Shown: positions 38,030 to 50,999, counted from the stretch's first letter. The stretch is DNA of 64,000 bases from Myxococcales bacterium (GCA_016716835.1 JADJUW010000001.1:868001-932000); one strand, 5' to 3'. A program made the numbers and translations. The notes: generated from the sequence alone by a model not told the origin.

Positions 38030-39265
38030 CTACAGCAAGGCCCGCAGCGAGGCATCGCGATCGGGTAGATAGACCGCGACATTTACGCTGGCCATCGCGG
38101 CGGGGACGCGAACCTGCCAGCGCCCCGGACGCACCACCTGCGCCGAAAATATGATCGGGGTTTCATCCGCACTTGCAACAGCCACAACAATTTCACGCAG
38201 CGGCACGGGGAGGCCATCTTCATCAGAAATGTCCAGCGTGATGACGCCGCCCACCGCCGACAACGTCAATTGGAGGTCATCTCCGCCAACCATAACCTGG
38301 CGCGGCGGCGAAGCGTGGGCGGCAAGCATATACACCCACGCGTTAACCGGCGCCGACTGGGGCGCGGCGATCGTGGTTGGCACCAGCAGCTCCGACGCGC
38401 CGAGCCCCGCTGCGATCAGCGCGCCGAGGAGCACGGTTGCCCAGGCAGCGCGTGCACGACGTGCCGAAGGCCTTAGCAGCCTCTCGAGCCGCGCCACAGC
38501 CTCGTGCGCCGATGGTCTCTTACGGGCCTGTTTGGCACACAGGGACTCGAGCAGCGAAGCGATCTCAATTGGCACGCCGCGCCCGAGGCGACGCAGCGGC
38601 AGCGGCGTGGATGCATGTTCAACGGCAAGCGCCAAACCATTCCCTCGAAATGGCGGCGCACCCGTTAGCATTTCGAAGAGAACACACCCCAAGGCGTAGA
38701 CGTCAACGGCCGCGGAAAGGCGCGAGCTCGTCGCTTGTTCGGGCGCCATGTACGCGGGCGTGCCTGCGCCCGTGGCAGCTTGTTCGTCATCAATGCGGCC
38801 GAGGTGGTCAAGGTCGACCAAAACCGTGCCGCGCGCGGTTACGATCGCATTGTCTGGCTTCACATCGCCGTGCAATAAGCCAGCCCGGTGGAGCACCTCG
38901 AGCCCCTCCGCTAGGTCACGCGCGGTTTGAAGCGCCGCGCGCCAGGGCAGCGGCCCGTCCTGCAACCGCTCGCGCAGGGAGTCGCCTTGCAGCCGCTCCA
39001 TAAAAACAAATTCAACGTGGGCCGCGCCGGCAACTGCGCCGCGTTGATAGATCTCGACCAGCCGCGAGCAATCGGCCATTCGCTGACCCTGGCCAGACGC
39101 AACGGGGCCTGGCGCCTGACGAAATATCACCTTGAGCGCGCCAACTTGACCCCGTTGCGAGGTAGCGGCGTAGACCAGGCTGGTCGCGCCGCGTCCGATA
39201 ACCTCGCCTATGGCGAAAGCCTCGGCTAAGGCGCCCGGTAGCGTTCGATCGGCAAGGCCACTCAC
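38030..39265 (-). CDS. Transmembrane Ser/Thr protein kinase with atypical motifs
   Basis: 411 residues. The kinase domain spans about 15-265: Gly-rich loop IGRGATSLVY, catalytic Lys in ALKVIF, catalytic loop LLHGDVKPDNAIV, metal site VLVDLDHLG, and APEQATS with DVYALGCVLFEMLTG. The usual HRD reads HGD and the usual DFG reads DLD, keeping both Asp residues. A transmembrane helix (ATVLLGALIAAGLGASELL) precedes an extracytoplasmic domain of ~110 residues. It probably senses an envelope signal; activity is likely but not certain. Confidence 0.85.
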   Translation of the reverse strand: MSGLADRTLPGALAEAFAIGEVIGRGATSLVYAATSQRGQVGALKVIFRQAPGPVASGQGQRMADCSRLVEIYQRGAVAGAAHVEFVFMERLQGDSLRERLQDGPLPWRAALQTARDLAEGLEVLHRAGLLHGDVKPDNAIVTARGTVLVDLDHLGRIDDEQAATGAGTPAYMAPEQATSSRLSAAVDVYALGCVLFEMLTGAPPFRGNGLALAVEHASTPLPLRRLGRGVPIEIASLLESLCAKQARKRPSAHEAVARLERLLRPSARRARAAWATVLLGALIAAGLGASELLVPTTIAAPQSAPVNAWVYMLAAHASPPRQVMVGGDDLQLTLSAVGGVITLDISDEDGLPVPLREIVVAVASADETPIIFSAQVVRPGRWQVRVPAAMASVNVAVYLPDRDASLRALL

Positions 39266-39316
39266 ATGTAGTTTGACGCGGCATGTCCGCGCTTATTCAG
39301 CCCTGCGTACGTAGGC

Positions 39317-39949
39317 TTAGGCCGCGGCGCGCATGGCCGACGATGACGCCGAGAGCGAGGCCTCAGCGGCCGCAATCGAAAGCGTCGCCACGTCAATCTC
39401 GGTTTCCCCAAGATTGCGTCGGAAATCGCCGTACTCAAGCCATCCGAGCAAGGTGGCCCAGACTTGCTCCGCGGCACCGTCGGCCGAAATCGCGCGATAC
39501 GCGCCGGTGTGGATGCCGCGTGCGATCGCCGCCGAGAGGTGAGCACGCAGCTTGCCGAGGCCGTCGCGGACGGCATCTTTTACTTCGGCGGAAAGCTGGC
39601 TTTGGATGCCTGGGGTCGCAAGCAAGCGAAACACGCGCGCGCTCTCTTGGTCTTGCGTCATCCACGCGCTGAGCGACGCGAGCACGGTGCGCAGGTCCGC
39701 ATTGGCGGCGCCCAGCGTTTGCAGCGTTTCGTCCATTTGGCCCAACGACTCTTCGAGCAGCGACGCGTAGAGATCTTCCTTGCTTTGAAAATACAAATAG
39801 ATCGCGCCGACCGAGAGCGAGGACGATTTTGCAATCATCTCGATCGACGTTTTGGCGAAGCCGCGTTCGTCGAAGACGGCACGCGCCGCCTGCTGGATGC
39901 GTCGCCGTCGGAGTTGCTTCTCTTGCTGTTTGCGTTCCTGGGCTGTCAT
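39317..39949 (-). CDS. TetR-family transcriptional regulator
   Basis: 210 residues. The N-terminal helix-turn-helix is in RIQQAARAVFDERGFAKTS through IEMIAKSSSLSVGAIYLYF and the SKEDLY cap, typical of TetR. The remaining ~150 residues form the helical ligand/dimer domain, which is poorly conserved, so the ligand cannot be named. It lies upstream of, and on the same strand as, the kinase gene and downstream of a hydrolase gene. Local control of either is possible but not shown by any visible operator. Confidence 0.88.
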   Translation of the reverse strand: MTAQERKQQEKQLRRRRIQQAARAVFDERGFAKTSIEMIAKSSSLSVGAIYLYFQSKEDLYASLLEESLGQMDETLQTLGAANADLRTVLASLSAWMTQDQESARVFRLLATPGIQSQLSAEVKDAVRDGLGKLRAHLSAAIARGIHTGAYRAISADGAAEQVWATLLGWLEYGDFRRNLGETEIDVATLSIAAAEASLSASSSAMRAAA

Positions 39950-40047
39950 ATGCCGCTAGCCATAGGAAAACCGACGCGTCGTGTCAACGAGAAAGTGAAT
40001 GCGCGTCGGAATTTGACCAATCTTCTGGCGCAAGTGGCTGAAACTAG

Positions 40048-40884
40048 TTACGTCAGTTGATGCTTGATAAATTTCCGCATCAGTGCAAAGGGGACACTGC
40101 GTTGCGCTTCGTTAAAAACCTCGTGGCGAAAACCCGCTAGCTCGTGAAACTCGCTTTGGGCCTTGAGGCTTCGCTGCACCCGCCGCGCCGCCGCGGCATC
40201 TGCGATCGGGTCGTCGCCGGCGACCAGCCAGCAGGTAGGCGTGGTGATTTGTTCTGCCATTGCAAGGGTCTCAGCTTGCGCCCGCGTCGCCTCGGTAAAC
40301 CAGCGCGCTGTTGCGACGGTATTGCAGAACTGGTCGCGACGGCGTTCGTCTTGCTTGGCAGGGTCGGTGGTGAGATCTTCGACGACGAGCTTGTTGGGGA
40401 AGGCCAGCGATGGCCACACGCGGCTAGCGATCTCTCCCGCAACTCGGGTAAACGGTGAGATCTGCAGCTTAAGACCCAAAAATGGCGACGAGACGATCGC
40501 CGCTTGAGGAAGTGGTTTGTCGCCGCGACATAGGGCTCGCAGCACGATTAGCGATCCGTGCGAGTGGCCGACCACGATGACGGGTTTGCCCTCGGCGCGA
40601 CGCAGCGCTTGTTCATAAGCGGCGTCGTAGTCGCCAATAAACTCTTTAAATTCATGACAGTGCCCGCGTCGTCCGGCTGAGCGCCCGTGACCGCGGACAT
40701 CAAAGGCCAGGACGTCGAGTTGTTCATCGCATAGTTGGCCCGCTACCTCGGCGTAGCGGCCAGCGTGTTCGGCATAGCCGTGGACAATGAGCGCCACGCC
40801 CCGGCTGCTGCCCGCTAAGTACCAGTCGCCGACGAGGCCCGTGCCGTCTGGGGATGGGAACGAGAAGGTGCTTGAAATCGCCAC
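40048..40884 (-). CDS. Alpha/beta hydrolase (monoacylglycerol lipase-like)
   Basis: 278 residues with the serine hydrolase fold: oxyanion region VHGYAEHAGRY, strand-turn AFDVRGHGRSAG, nucleophile elbow VVGHSHGSL, acid near VAGDDPIAD and the final His in GFRHEVFNE. The HGxxEH and RGHGRS pattern is that of the monoglyceride-lipase/lysophospholipase group (PldB/YtpA-like). No signal peptide, so cytoplasmic. Substrate is probably a lipid ester, by family only. Its start is divergent from the TPR lipoprotein gene at 41075. Confidence 0.85.
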   Translation of the reverse strand: MAISSTFSFPSPDGTGLVGDWYLAGSSRGVALIVHGYAEHAGRYAEVAGQLCDEQLDVLAFDVRGHGRSAGRRGHCHEFKEFIGDYDAAYEQALRRAEGKPVIVVGHSHGSLIVLRALCRGDKPLPQAAIVSSPFLGLKLQISPFTRVAGEIASRVWPSLAFPNKLVVEDLTTDPAKQDERRRDQFCNTVATARWFTEATRAQAETLAMAEQITTPTCWLVAGDDPIADAAAARRVQRSLKAQSEFHELAGFRHEVFNEAQRSVPFALMRKFIKHQLT

Positions 40885-41074
40885 GCTTAATTATGTGCCA
40901 CCATTGGCTCTGAATGCCTGCGCCATGACCACAAACGCCTGATCAAAAATGGCCATCCATCATAGATTTGAGTTAAGGGCGACGGTGGGCGGGCAGATAC
41001 GCCCACCGAAGGCCGGTGGCAACTTAAGTAGTCGGTTGACAGCTCGACAGAACACGGGGTAGGTTCCGACCGCC

Positions 41075-41992
41075 TTGTCCCATAACGCCCTATTTTCATT
41101 TGGATTTGCGCGGCTGCCGTCGGCGTGTTTGCTAGTTATGGTGGCTCTGGTTGCCATGCTTACGGCGTGCGTGAAATCGGCCTACGATCCGGAACGATCG
41201 CGGACGCGGCTTGAACTCGCACAAACGCGGCTGGCTGCGGGCGAGCTCGACGCGGCCGAAACTGAGGCAACCCAAGCAATTCGTTACGACGCTTCGAATA
41301 GCGATGCCTATATGGTCCGCGGGCTGACCTACTTTCATCGCGCCCAACAAGCGACCAATTTGTTCGAAGTGCAATCGTGCATGCGTGGCGATGCAGCCGG
41401 CGCGCTTCGCGATGAGCAAGAGTCCTACTTGCAACGCGCTGCCAAGGAGTTTGCTAAGGCGGTCGAGCTTGATCCGAAAAACGCCGAAGCGTGGTCCACC
41501 CGCGGCATTGTGGCCAATCTGCAGAGCGACCCCGAGCTGGCCAAGACCTTCCTCGTCGAGGCCTTGCGCAACCCGTCGCGCCTAATCAGCCCCGCGCTCA
41601 CCCGGGCGCACCTTGGGTGGTCCTACTACCTAAACAAGGAGTTCTCGCTCGCCAAGAAAGAACTTCTCCAGGCCGTGCAGCAAATTCCAAATATGTGCGT
41701 CGCCAACTATCGCCTGGGCCGGGTCCACTTTGACGAACAAGAGTTCGCTGAGGCCAACGAGCGGTTCATTTCGGTCATCGAAACCAAAGAGTGCGCAAAG
41801 CTTCACGAGGCGTATCTTTATTTGATGCAGTCTCAGCGCCAGCAGGGGCTAATCGCCGACGCCGCTATCACGCGCGATGCGTGCACGGCCATGGCGCCCA
41901 AGAGCTGCATCGCTTTACAATGCAAGCAGGAGGGTGCAGACCTCGGCGAGGCGCCGCCCCCAGCCTTTGAGCCCGAAGGAGAATCGCCATGA
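41075..41992 (+). CDS. TPR lipoprotein (Tgl/PilF-like)
   Basis: 305 residues. A lipoprotein signal ends in LTAC, followed by tetratricopeptide repeats: GELDAAETEATQAIRYDASNSDAYMVRG, AAKEFAKAVELDPKNAEAWSTRG and later FSLAKKELLQAVQ. Size and repeat order resemble Tgl/PilF/PilW, which help the type IV pilus secretin assemble. The TTG at 41075 lies about 11 nt after GGGGTAGG; shorter starts inside the hydrophobic segment are less likely. It overlaps the RodZ-like gene by 4 bp. Confidence 0.7.
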   Translation: MSHNALFSFGFARLPSACLLVMVALVAMLTACVKSAYDPERSRTRLELAQTRLAAGELDAAETEATQAIRYDASNSDAYMVRGLTYFHRAQQATNLFEVQSCMRGDAAGALRDEQESYLQRAAKEFAKAVELDPKNAEAWSTRGIVANLQSDPELAKTFLVEALRNPSRLISPALTRAHLGWSYYLNKEFSLAKKELLQAVQQIPNMCVANYRLGRVHFDEQEFAEANERFISVIETKECAKLHEAYLYLMQSQRQQGLIADAAITRDACTAMAPKSCIALQCKQEGADLGEAPPPAFEPEGESP

Positions 41993-42981
41993 GCGAGCCC
42001 ACCAATCCAACCGGCAAGGCGTCGCGCACCAAGCGCCGGCAACGGCGAACAGGCGGCGCTGAGGCGCCCCCTTCGGCACCAGCGACCGTGGTCGAAGCGG
42101 CCTCCGCGCTCGCCGCCGCGGCGGCACCGCGGTTTGCGCGCGCCACTGAACCTACGCCATACGCACAGGTCGGCGACGCCTCGGCCTCGGCTCCCGAGGC
42201 AACGCACGTTGAGAGCGGCGACAACGAGCCGGCGCTGCCACCCAACTCGCGGCAGGCTTTCGCGGACTGGTTGCGTCAAGCGCGCCAGGCCAAGGGGCTA
42301 AGCCTGGAACAAATGGCGCAGACCACGCGCATTCAGGCGCGCGTACTCGCGTGTTTGGAGGCGGCACAATTTGACGCCCTCCACGCCGACGTGTTTGTCC
42401 GCGGCTATTTGCGCAGTTATGCGCAGTGTGTGGGGCTAGACGCAACCGCGGTGCTGCAACGCTACGCGGCGTGTGGCCTAGCGCCTGGTCCAGTCGCCGC
42501 GCCGGACGCTGGGCGCGTCGGTACCATCGTATCTGCCGCGACAACGATGCGATTTGGTGCGGCGCCAAGCGCGGTTGCTGCCGTGGCCGATGCCCCGGTT
42601 ACGCCCGCGGTGGCGGCGCCGTCTATTGAAACGCCGGTTCAGGTTGCCGCCCCGAAAGAGCCGGATGGCGTGCCTGCAGCGCCCCTCGTGGTCCAGGCGA
42701 GTGGCAAGATGCCTCGGCCTCACTTGGTCATCGACGATGCCAATCCCGACCTAGCTGAGCGTGCACGGGCAAAAGGGCCGCGCGCGGATCGCGACTGGGG
42801 CGAGGGCGGTTTTTCCTCGCCATTTTTACGCGGTGAGAAAGAGCCAAAGCAAACCGGCCTGACGCTTGCCGTGATCGTCCTGCTAGTCGCGGCAACGATC
42901 GCGCTGTCATATCTAATGAAAACGACACCCGCAACGCGCGGCGTGACTGCGGCCTCCGCGCCGATGCTCGGTATTGGGTAG
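41989..42981 (+). CDS. RodZ-like helix-turn-helix membrane protein
   Basis: 330 residues. A low-complexity basic/Ala-rich start leads to an HTH_25/Xre domain (residues ~87-160: ADWLRQARQAKGLSLEQMAQ, then FVRGYLRSYAQCVGLDATAVL), the hallmark of RodZ. A long Ala/Pro/Val linker follows, and a transmembrane helix near the C-terminus (about 290-308, LTLAVIVLLVAATIALSYL). Almost nothing follows the helix, unlike E. coli RodZ with its periplasmic domain. A role in shape or cytoskeletal anchoring is inferred. Confidence 0.72.
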   Translation: MSEPTNPTGKASRTKRRQRRTGGAEAPPSAPATVVEAASALAAAAAPRFARATEPTPYAQVGDASASAPEATHVESGDNEPALPPNSRQAFADWLRQARQAKGLSLEQMAQTTRIQARVLACLEAAQFDALHADVFVRGYLRSYAQCVGLDATAVLQRYAACGLAPGPVAAPDAGRVGTIVSAATTMRFGAAPSAVAAVADAPVTPAVAAPSIETPVQVAAPKEPDGVPAAPLVVQASGKMPRPHLVIDDANPDLAERARAKGPRADRDWGEGGFSSPFLRGEKEPKQTGLTLAVIVLLVAATIALSYLMKTTPATRGVTAASAPMLGIG

Positions 42982-42992
42982 CGCACGCAGGG

Positions 42993-43718
42993 ATGGCGCA
43001 GCCGGTTTTTGCGTCGGGATTTTTGCTGCGCGCGGTACCTCACGGCGACGCCGATCTTGTCACAACCTGGCTAACCCGCGAATTAGGCAAGCTGACGGCC
43101 TTTGCGAGGTCAGCGCGTGGCTCCAAAAAACGGTTTGCTGGTGCCTTATCAACCATGACGTTGGCGCGCCTTGAGTTGGCGCCTACCCCAGGCGACATGT
43201 GGCGGCTCGCCACGGCGGAGGTCGAGCAATCCTTTGTGCATCTTGGCGGTGATTTGACCGCCGTCGCGCACGCGGCGTACGCATGCGAGCTGGCACAGGA
43301 GTTGTCGGTCGCCGGCCATGCCGAGCCGGCCATATTTGAAGACTTGTTAGCCATGCATGAGGCCCTTGCGGCGCATACGCTGACGCCCGTAGGGCTGCGT
43401 TGGTTTGAGCTGCGGATGCTTGATGCCAACGGTTCCTTGCCCGATCGCGCCGACCTCATGGCGATGGCCGATGTGACCGTTGCTGCGGCACAGGCAGGTG
43501 TTCAAGGCGCGCCGGGCGCCGATTTGGACCACTTGTTGGCGTCCCTGCTCGACGCCACGTCGCTTTCGCAAGCGTCAACGCTAGTAGCAAGCCCGCCAGA
43601 CGTCACGCGCTTGCGAGAGGTGCTCGGGGCGCTCATTGCAAGGGTGGTAAACAAGCCCCTGCAAAGCGTCATTTTCCTGCAAAAGATGAACGCCGGCTTG
43701 CGGCGATCGCGCGCGTAA
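42993..43718 (+). CDS. recO: DNA repair protein RecO
   Basis: 241 residues. The N-terminal OB fold reads ASGFLLRAVPHGDADLVTTWL with GKLTAFARSARGSKKRF, and the helical domain contains AAYACELAQELS and LRWFELRMLDANG. RecO anneals DNA and loads RecA with RecR. The Cys-rich zinc motif usual in the central part of RecO is absent, as in many family members. It starts 11 bp after the RodZ-like gene and precedes glyQ. Confidence 0.85.
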   Translation: MAQPVFASGFLLRAVPHGDADLVTTWLTRELGKLTAFARSARGSKKRFAGALSTMTLARLELAPTPGDMWRLATAEVEQSFVHLGGDLTAVAHAAYACELAQELSVAGHAEPAIFEDLLAMHEALAAHTLTPVGLRWFELRMLDANGSLPDRADLMAMADVTVAAAQAGVQGAPGADLDHLLASLLDATSLSQASTLVASPPDVTRLREVLGALIARVVNKPLQSVIFLQKMNAGLRRSRA

Positions 43719-43816
43719 TCTGGGCAAAATCATCCGGCGCAACGTGAATGTTTACGCATGGTTGCGTGCTTGTTTCGCAAGGGCCACTTTGGTAGGGTCC
43801 CGCCAGGCCAACACCT

Positions 43817-44797
43817 ATGCACGTTCAAGATCTAATTTTAACGCTCCAGCAATATTGGGCGGCGCAAGGATGCATCATCGAACAGCCGGTTGATGTTGAA
43901 GTCGGGGCGGGAACATTTAATCCCGCGACGTTTCTGCGCGTGCTGGGGCCCGAGCCATGGAACGCCGCCTTTGTGCAGTTTTGTCGTCGTCCGACGGACG
44001 GACGTTACGGCGACAACCCCAATCGTGCCGGGGCATATTACCAATTTCAGGTTGGCCTCAAGCCGGCGCCGCATAATGTTCAGGAGCTGTACCTGGGCTC
44101 GCTACGCGCCATTGGGCTTGACCCCTTGGTGCACGACATTCGCTTTGTCGAGGACGACTGGGAATCGCCGACGCTGGGCGCATGGGGGCTTGGTTGGGAG
44201 GTGTGGTGCGATGGCATGGAAGTCACGCAGTTCACCTATTTCCAACAGGCCGGCGGCATCGATCTCTTGCCAGTCACCGCCGAGCTTACCTATGGCGTCG
44301 AACGCATCGCCATGTATCTGCAGGGCGTCAAGAGCATGTACGACCTCACCTGGAACGCGCACGTGACCTATGGGCAATTGCGTCATCCGTGGGAGGTCGA
44401 GTACTCGAAGTTTCAGTTCGAAGAGCTCGACGCCGATTTCTACTTTATGCTGTTTGATCGTTATGAGGGCGCGTGCAAGCACTTGCTCTCGCGAGGCCTT
44501 GTGCTCCCAGCGTACGAGATGTGCATGAAGAGCTCGCATGCGTTTAACTCGCTCGATGCGCGCGGCGCGATCAGCGTGACCGAGCGCCAGCGCTTTATCG
44601 GGCGCGTGCGGGCGATGGCGCGAGGCGTCGCCGAGGCATATGTCGCGCGCCGGGCAACGCTTGGCTTTCCGCTGCTAAAGGCGCACGCGGGCGCGGCGGC
44701 ACAGGGCGCCTTTGACGCCGCCTTGCCTGCAGGTGCCAGCGCTGCCGCGATGGCCGCGGCGCGCAGCGTGCGCGAACTAGGAGGCCAGCATGCCTAA
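43817..44797 (+). CDS. glyQ: Glycine-tRNA ligase alpha subunit
   Basis: 326 residues, slightly longer than the ~300 of E. coli GlyQ because of an Ala-rich tail (about 295-326). Diagnostic segments: LQQYWAAQGCIIEQPVDVEV, NRAGAYYQFQVGLKPAP, WEVWCDGMEVTQFTYFQQ and GVERIAMYLQGV. It forms an alpha2beta2 enzyme with GlyS that charges tRNA-Gly. Its last codons overlap the glyS start by 8 bp. Confidence 0.97.
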   Translation: MHVQDLILTLQQYWAAQGCIIEQPVDVEVGAGTFNPATFLRVLGPEPWNAAFVQFCRRPTDGRYGDNPNRAGAYYQFQVGLKPAPHNVQELYLGSLRAIGLDPLVHDIRFVEDDWESPTLGAWGLGWEVWCDGMEVTQFTYFQQAGGIDLLPVTAELTYGVERIAMYLQGVKSMYDLTWNAHVTYGQLRHPWEVEYSKFQFEELDADFYFMLFDRYEGACKHLLSRGLVLPAYEMCMKSSHAFNSLDARGAISVTERQRFIGRVRAMARGVAEAYVARRATLGFPLLKAHAGAAAQGAFDAALPAGASAAAMAAARSVRELGGQHA

Positions 44798-46905
44798 CCT
44801 ACTGCTTGAAGTCGGCTGCGAAGAAATTCCGGCGAGGCAACTCGACTTGGCGCTTGGCTGGCTAGCCGCGCAAGTGCCGGTGCGGCTCGCGGCGGCGCGT
44901 ATTGACTGCGGCGAGGCGAGGGTGCTCGGCACGCCGCGCCGGCTGGCGGTGCTGGCGCACGACGTGGCACTGATGGCGCGCGATCAAAACGAGACCGTGG
45001 TGGGCCCGTCGGTCTCGGCCGCCTTTGCTGCCGATGGCTCGCCTACGAAGGCGGCACAAGCCTTTGCCAGCAAGAACGGGCTCGATCTCGCGGCGTGCAC
45101 GCGCGCGGCGGTTGAGGGCAAAAAAGGCGAATATCTCATCGGCAGCAAAACCTCGCTCGGCGGTCCAACCATGGAGCTGTTGCCTGGCCTACTCGCTGCC
45201 TTGATCTCGGATATCCCGTGGGCAAAATCCATGCGCTGGGGCGATGGCGAGGCGCGCTTTGTGCGCCCGGTTCATTGGTTGTTGACGCGCTTTGGCGCCG
45301 AGCTAGTACCAGTGTCGTGGGGCGGCGTGCACGCGGGCGGTACGACACGCGGCCACCGCTTCTTGGCCCCCGAGGCGATCGAAGTTGCGGATGCCGATGC
45401 GTACGTCGCGACGCTGCGGCAGGCGTCGGTGTTGGTCGACGTTAGTGAGCGCAAGGCCGCGGTTGAAGCCGAGTTGGCACGCGCCGCGGCCGCACATGGC
45501 GTGGCGATCGTGCCGGATGCGGGCCTGCTTGCGGAAGTTTGCAATCTCGTCGAGTACCCACGTGCCGTGGTCGGTACCTTTGCGGCCGACTACCTCGAAG
45601 TGCCAGCCGCGGTGATCATTACCGCGATGCGCACGCATCAGCGTTATTTCGCCGTCACTGACGCCGCCGGCGCGCTGGCGCCTGCGTTTGTCACCATTGC
45701 GGGTACGCCGACCAATAGTGACGACGTCGTTCGTCGCGGCAACGAGACCGTGCTCGCGTCGCGCCTCAGCGATGCCCAGTATTTCTTCAAGCTCGACAAG
45801 CGCACGCCTTTGGCCACCTGGAACCAGAAGCTCGCTGCCGTGGTGTTTCAAGCAAAGCTCGGCGATGCGGCCAAGACCTATGCCCACAAAGTGGCGCGCG
45901 TCACGGCGCTCGCCGAGGCCATTGCGCGTAGGGTGGGGGCCGACGTCGACGTCGTGCGCGCCGCCGCAGGCAACTGCAAGGCCGACCTCATGTCCGGCGT
46001 GGTTGGGGAATTTCCAGAGCTGCAAGGCGCGATGGGCAACGTGTATGCGACGCCGCATTTGGGCGCGGCGGTTGGCGCCGCTATCGAGCAGCACTATTGG
46101 CCAAAGGGCGCCGGCGCCGCGCTGCCGCTAACGCCTGAAGCCGCCGTGGTTAGCGTCGCGGACCGTCTCGATACGCTCGTTGGTTGTTTTGCGTCGGGGC
46201 TTGAGCCCACCGGCTCGGCCGACCCATATGGCCTTAGGCGCGCAACGCTGGGTGTGCTCGCCATCGTGCTCGATCGCGCTGCCGCCTCGCCTGCGTGGCG
46301 GTTAAAGCTGTCGGAGCTCGTCGATGGGGCCTGCGGGGCCTTCGGCGAATCCCTTGTGATACGGCGGCGCATAGGCAAGCGCTGCTGGCCTTCATCAAAG
46401 TCCGGCTGCGCGGCCTCTTGCTCGACGCCGGCGTCTTGCCACAAGACGTAGATGCCACCTTGGGCGTCGCATGGGACGATGTCTACGACGCGTCGTTGCG
46501 TGCGCGCAGCATCGCCAGCGTACCGCATGCTGCGCGTGAGCTATTCAAGCGCATAGCCAACATCCTCGCCGATGCCGAAAAGCGCGGCATCGTGCCCGCA
46601 GGCAACGTTAGTCCCGAATTGTTCGCCGCGCCCGATAACGCCGAATGGCGGCTGCACCGTGCGCGCCACGAGCTGGCCCGCAGCTGCAACGTGCCGCCGA
46701 CAGCGGCGACTACGCAGCGCTCTTTGATGCCGTCGCGACGTTGTCGGTGCCGGTTGCGGCCTTCTTTGATAAGGGCGGGGTCATGGTGATGGATGCCGAC
46801 CCACAGATCGCCAACAATCGGCTACTGCTCATCGCGGGGGTCATCGCGCCCTTGGCGCGCGTATGCGATTTTCGGCTCGCCGCACAAAGCGGAGCAGGGG
46901 CGTAG
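44790..46905 (+). CDS. glyS: Glycine-tRNA ligase beta subunit (two frame breaks)
   Basis: Starts LLLEVGCEEIPARQL, as in GlyS, and is in frame to about 46350 through VVSVADRLDTLVGCFASG and GSADPYGLRRA. It then needs one shift near 46350-46365 to read DTAAHRQALLAFIKVRLRGLL, and a second near 46675-46690 to read LQRAADSGDYAALFDAV and the anticodon-side end VMVMDADPQIANNRLLLI. Span is 2116 nt; adding the two missing bases gives 705 residues, normal for GlyS. Because the enzyme should be essential, sequencing or assembly error is the likely cause. It ends 3 bp before ppdK. Confidence 0.9.
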
Positions 46906-46908
46906 CGC

Positions 46909-49595
<2,687 letters not shown>

Positions 49596-49599
<4 letters not shown>

Positions 49600-50999
49600 A
49601 TTATCGGCAATGTTTGGTGGGCAACGCGATCGCGCGCGCCCGAGTCGTAGTCGTCGTGGCAAGCGCGTTTATGCCAGGTGTCCTGCTCGCGACCGCGTTT
49701 ACCGCGCTAGGTGCGTGCACCGCGGACGGCGATCAAGTTGCGCCCCCCGACGATGCGTTTACCTATCCCTCGGCGCTCGCCTTTAGCCGCGACGGGTCGG
49801 CTGTCTTTGTGGTCAGCGCCAACGCAAATTTGCAATACGATTCCGGCACGGCCTTGGTGGTCGATGTCGCCGCAACGGAGGCCGCGATCACGCCCTGGCT
49901 TGCCACGCGCGACACCGCGGCCTCGTGCTATGTGGACTCTGAGTTTGCCGAAACGATGGTGTGCGACGAAGCCGATTTTGTTCGCGCCGGCGACGGCGTG
50001 CGCCTCGGCAATTTCGCCTCCGCGGTGACCTCCTTGCTCAACGAAGCGGGCGACGAACGCGTGCTATTCACGGTCCGCGGCGACCCGTCGATTACGTGGG
50101 CCGACTTTGACGGCGAGCGCTTGGCGTGTCGCGAGGCCCCGAGCTTCTCGTTGTGTGACCTGGACCGGCGCCTCACCAAGCTCGGCGAAGGGGTCGCGGA
50201 TGTCCATCAAACCATCTTCTCCGAGCCGTATCAGATTGCCTCTGATCCCAACGGATTTTACGCCATCGCAACTCATTTTGGTCGCGGCGCCGTGACCGTG
50301 GTCGACGCCCGCGGTGCGGCCCCGGTGCTGTCGGATGCGGTCGATGGCCTGTTTCAGCGCAATCTCAATACGGGCGTCCTGAGCACCAGCGCGGTGGCGA
50401 TTCGCCCTAACTATGCGCAGCCGGAGGCGCCTGGCATTGCCTATATCGGCAGCTCCGGCGAAGACCGCATCCAGACCGCGGTCGTCTTGGCGGACTATTA
50501 CGACCAGGCCAAGCTCCTCGCCGCCGACTACTTTTTTGTCCACGGCGTTGGCAGCAACTCGGGCGGCGGCGCCGACACGCGAGGCATCGCGTTTGACGCT
50601 CACCAACGCATGTATTTCGTCGGCCGCGCGCCGGCGAGCGTGCTGCAATATGACGTCAGCGTAGACGAGGTGGGCCAGGTGAGGCGCGCCTTGCTCAGCG
50701 GCGTTGATACGTGCCGCCAGGCGACGGCGATCGTCGTCGCGGCTGCCGGCGAGGAGACGTATGTCGTCGTGTCGTGTTTTAACGAGGGCACCATCCAAGT
50801 CTATCGCGCCGACCCGTCGCTTTCGCTAGTGGCCACCGTGTCCGTGGGCCGTGGGCCCGCAGCCATGGCCATCTCGCCAGATGGAGGCCGCATCTATGTC
50901 GCCAATTATCTCGACGACACCTTGGCCATTGTCGACACCGTGCCAGGGTCACCGACACAGTTTCGCGTTGTGATGCGCATGGGGGTGCCTCGTGAATAA
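49596..50999 (+). CDS. Exported beta-propeller-like protein
   Basis: 467 residues from ATG 49596, chosen because GGAGA lies 7 nt upstream and it overlaps the ppdK stop as ATGA. A signal peptide with lipobox-like LGAC leads into YncE/lactonase-like strands: YPSALAFSRDGSAVFVVSAN, PYQIASDPNGFYAIAT, GRGPAAMAISPDGGRIYVANYLDDTLAIVD. It is paired with a larger similar gene immediately downstream (8-bp overlap). Likely a periplasmic or surface propeller; function unknown. Confidence 0.65.
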
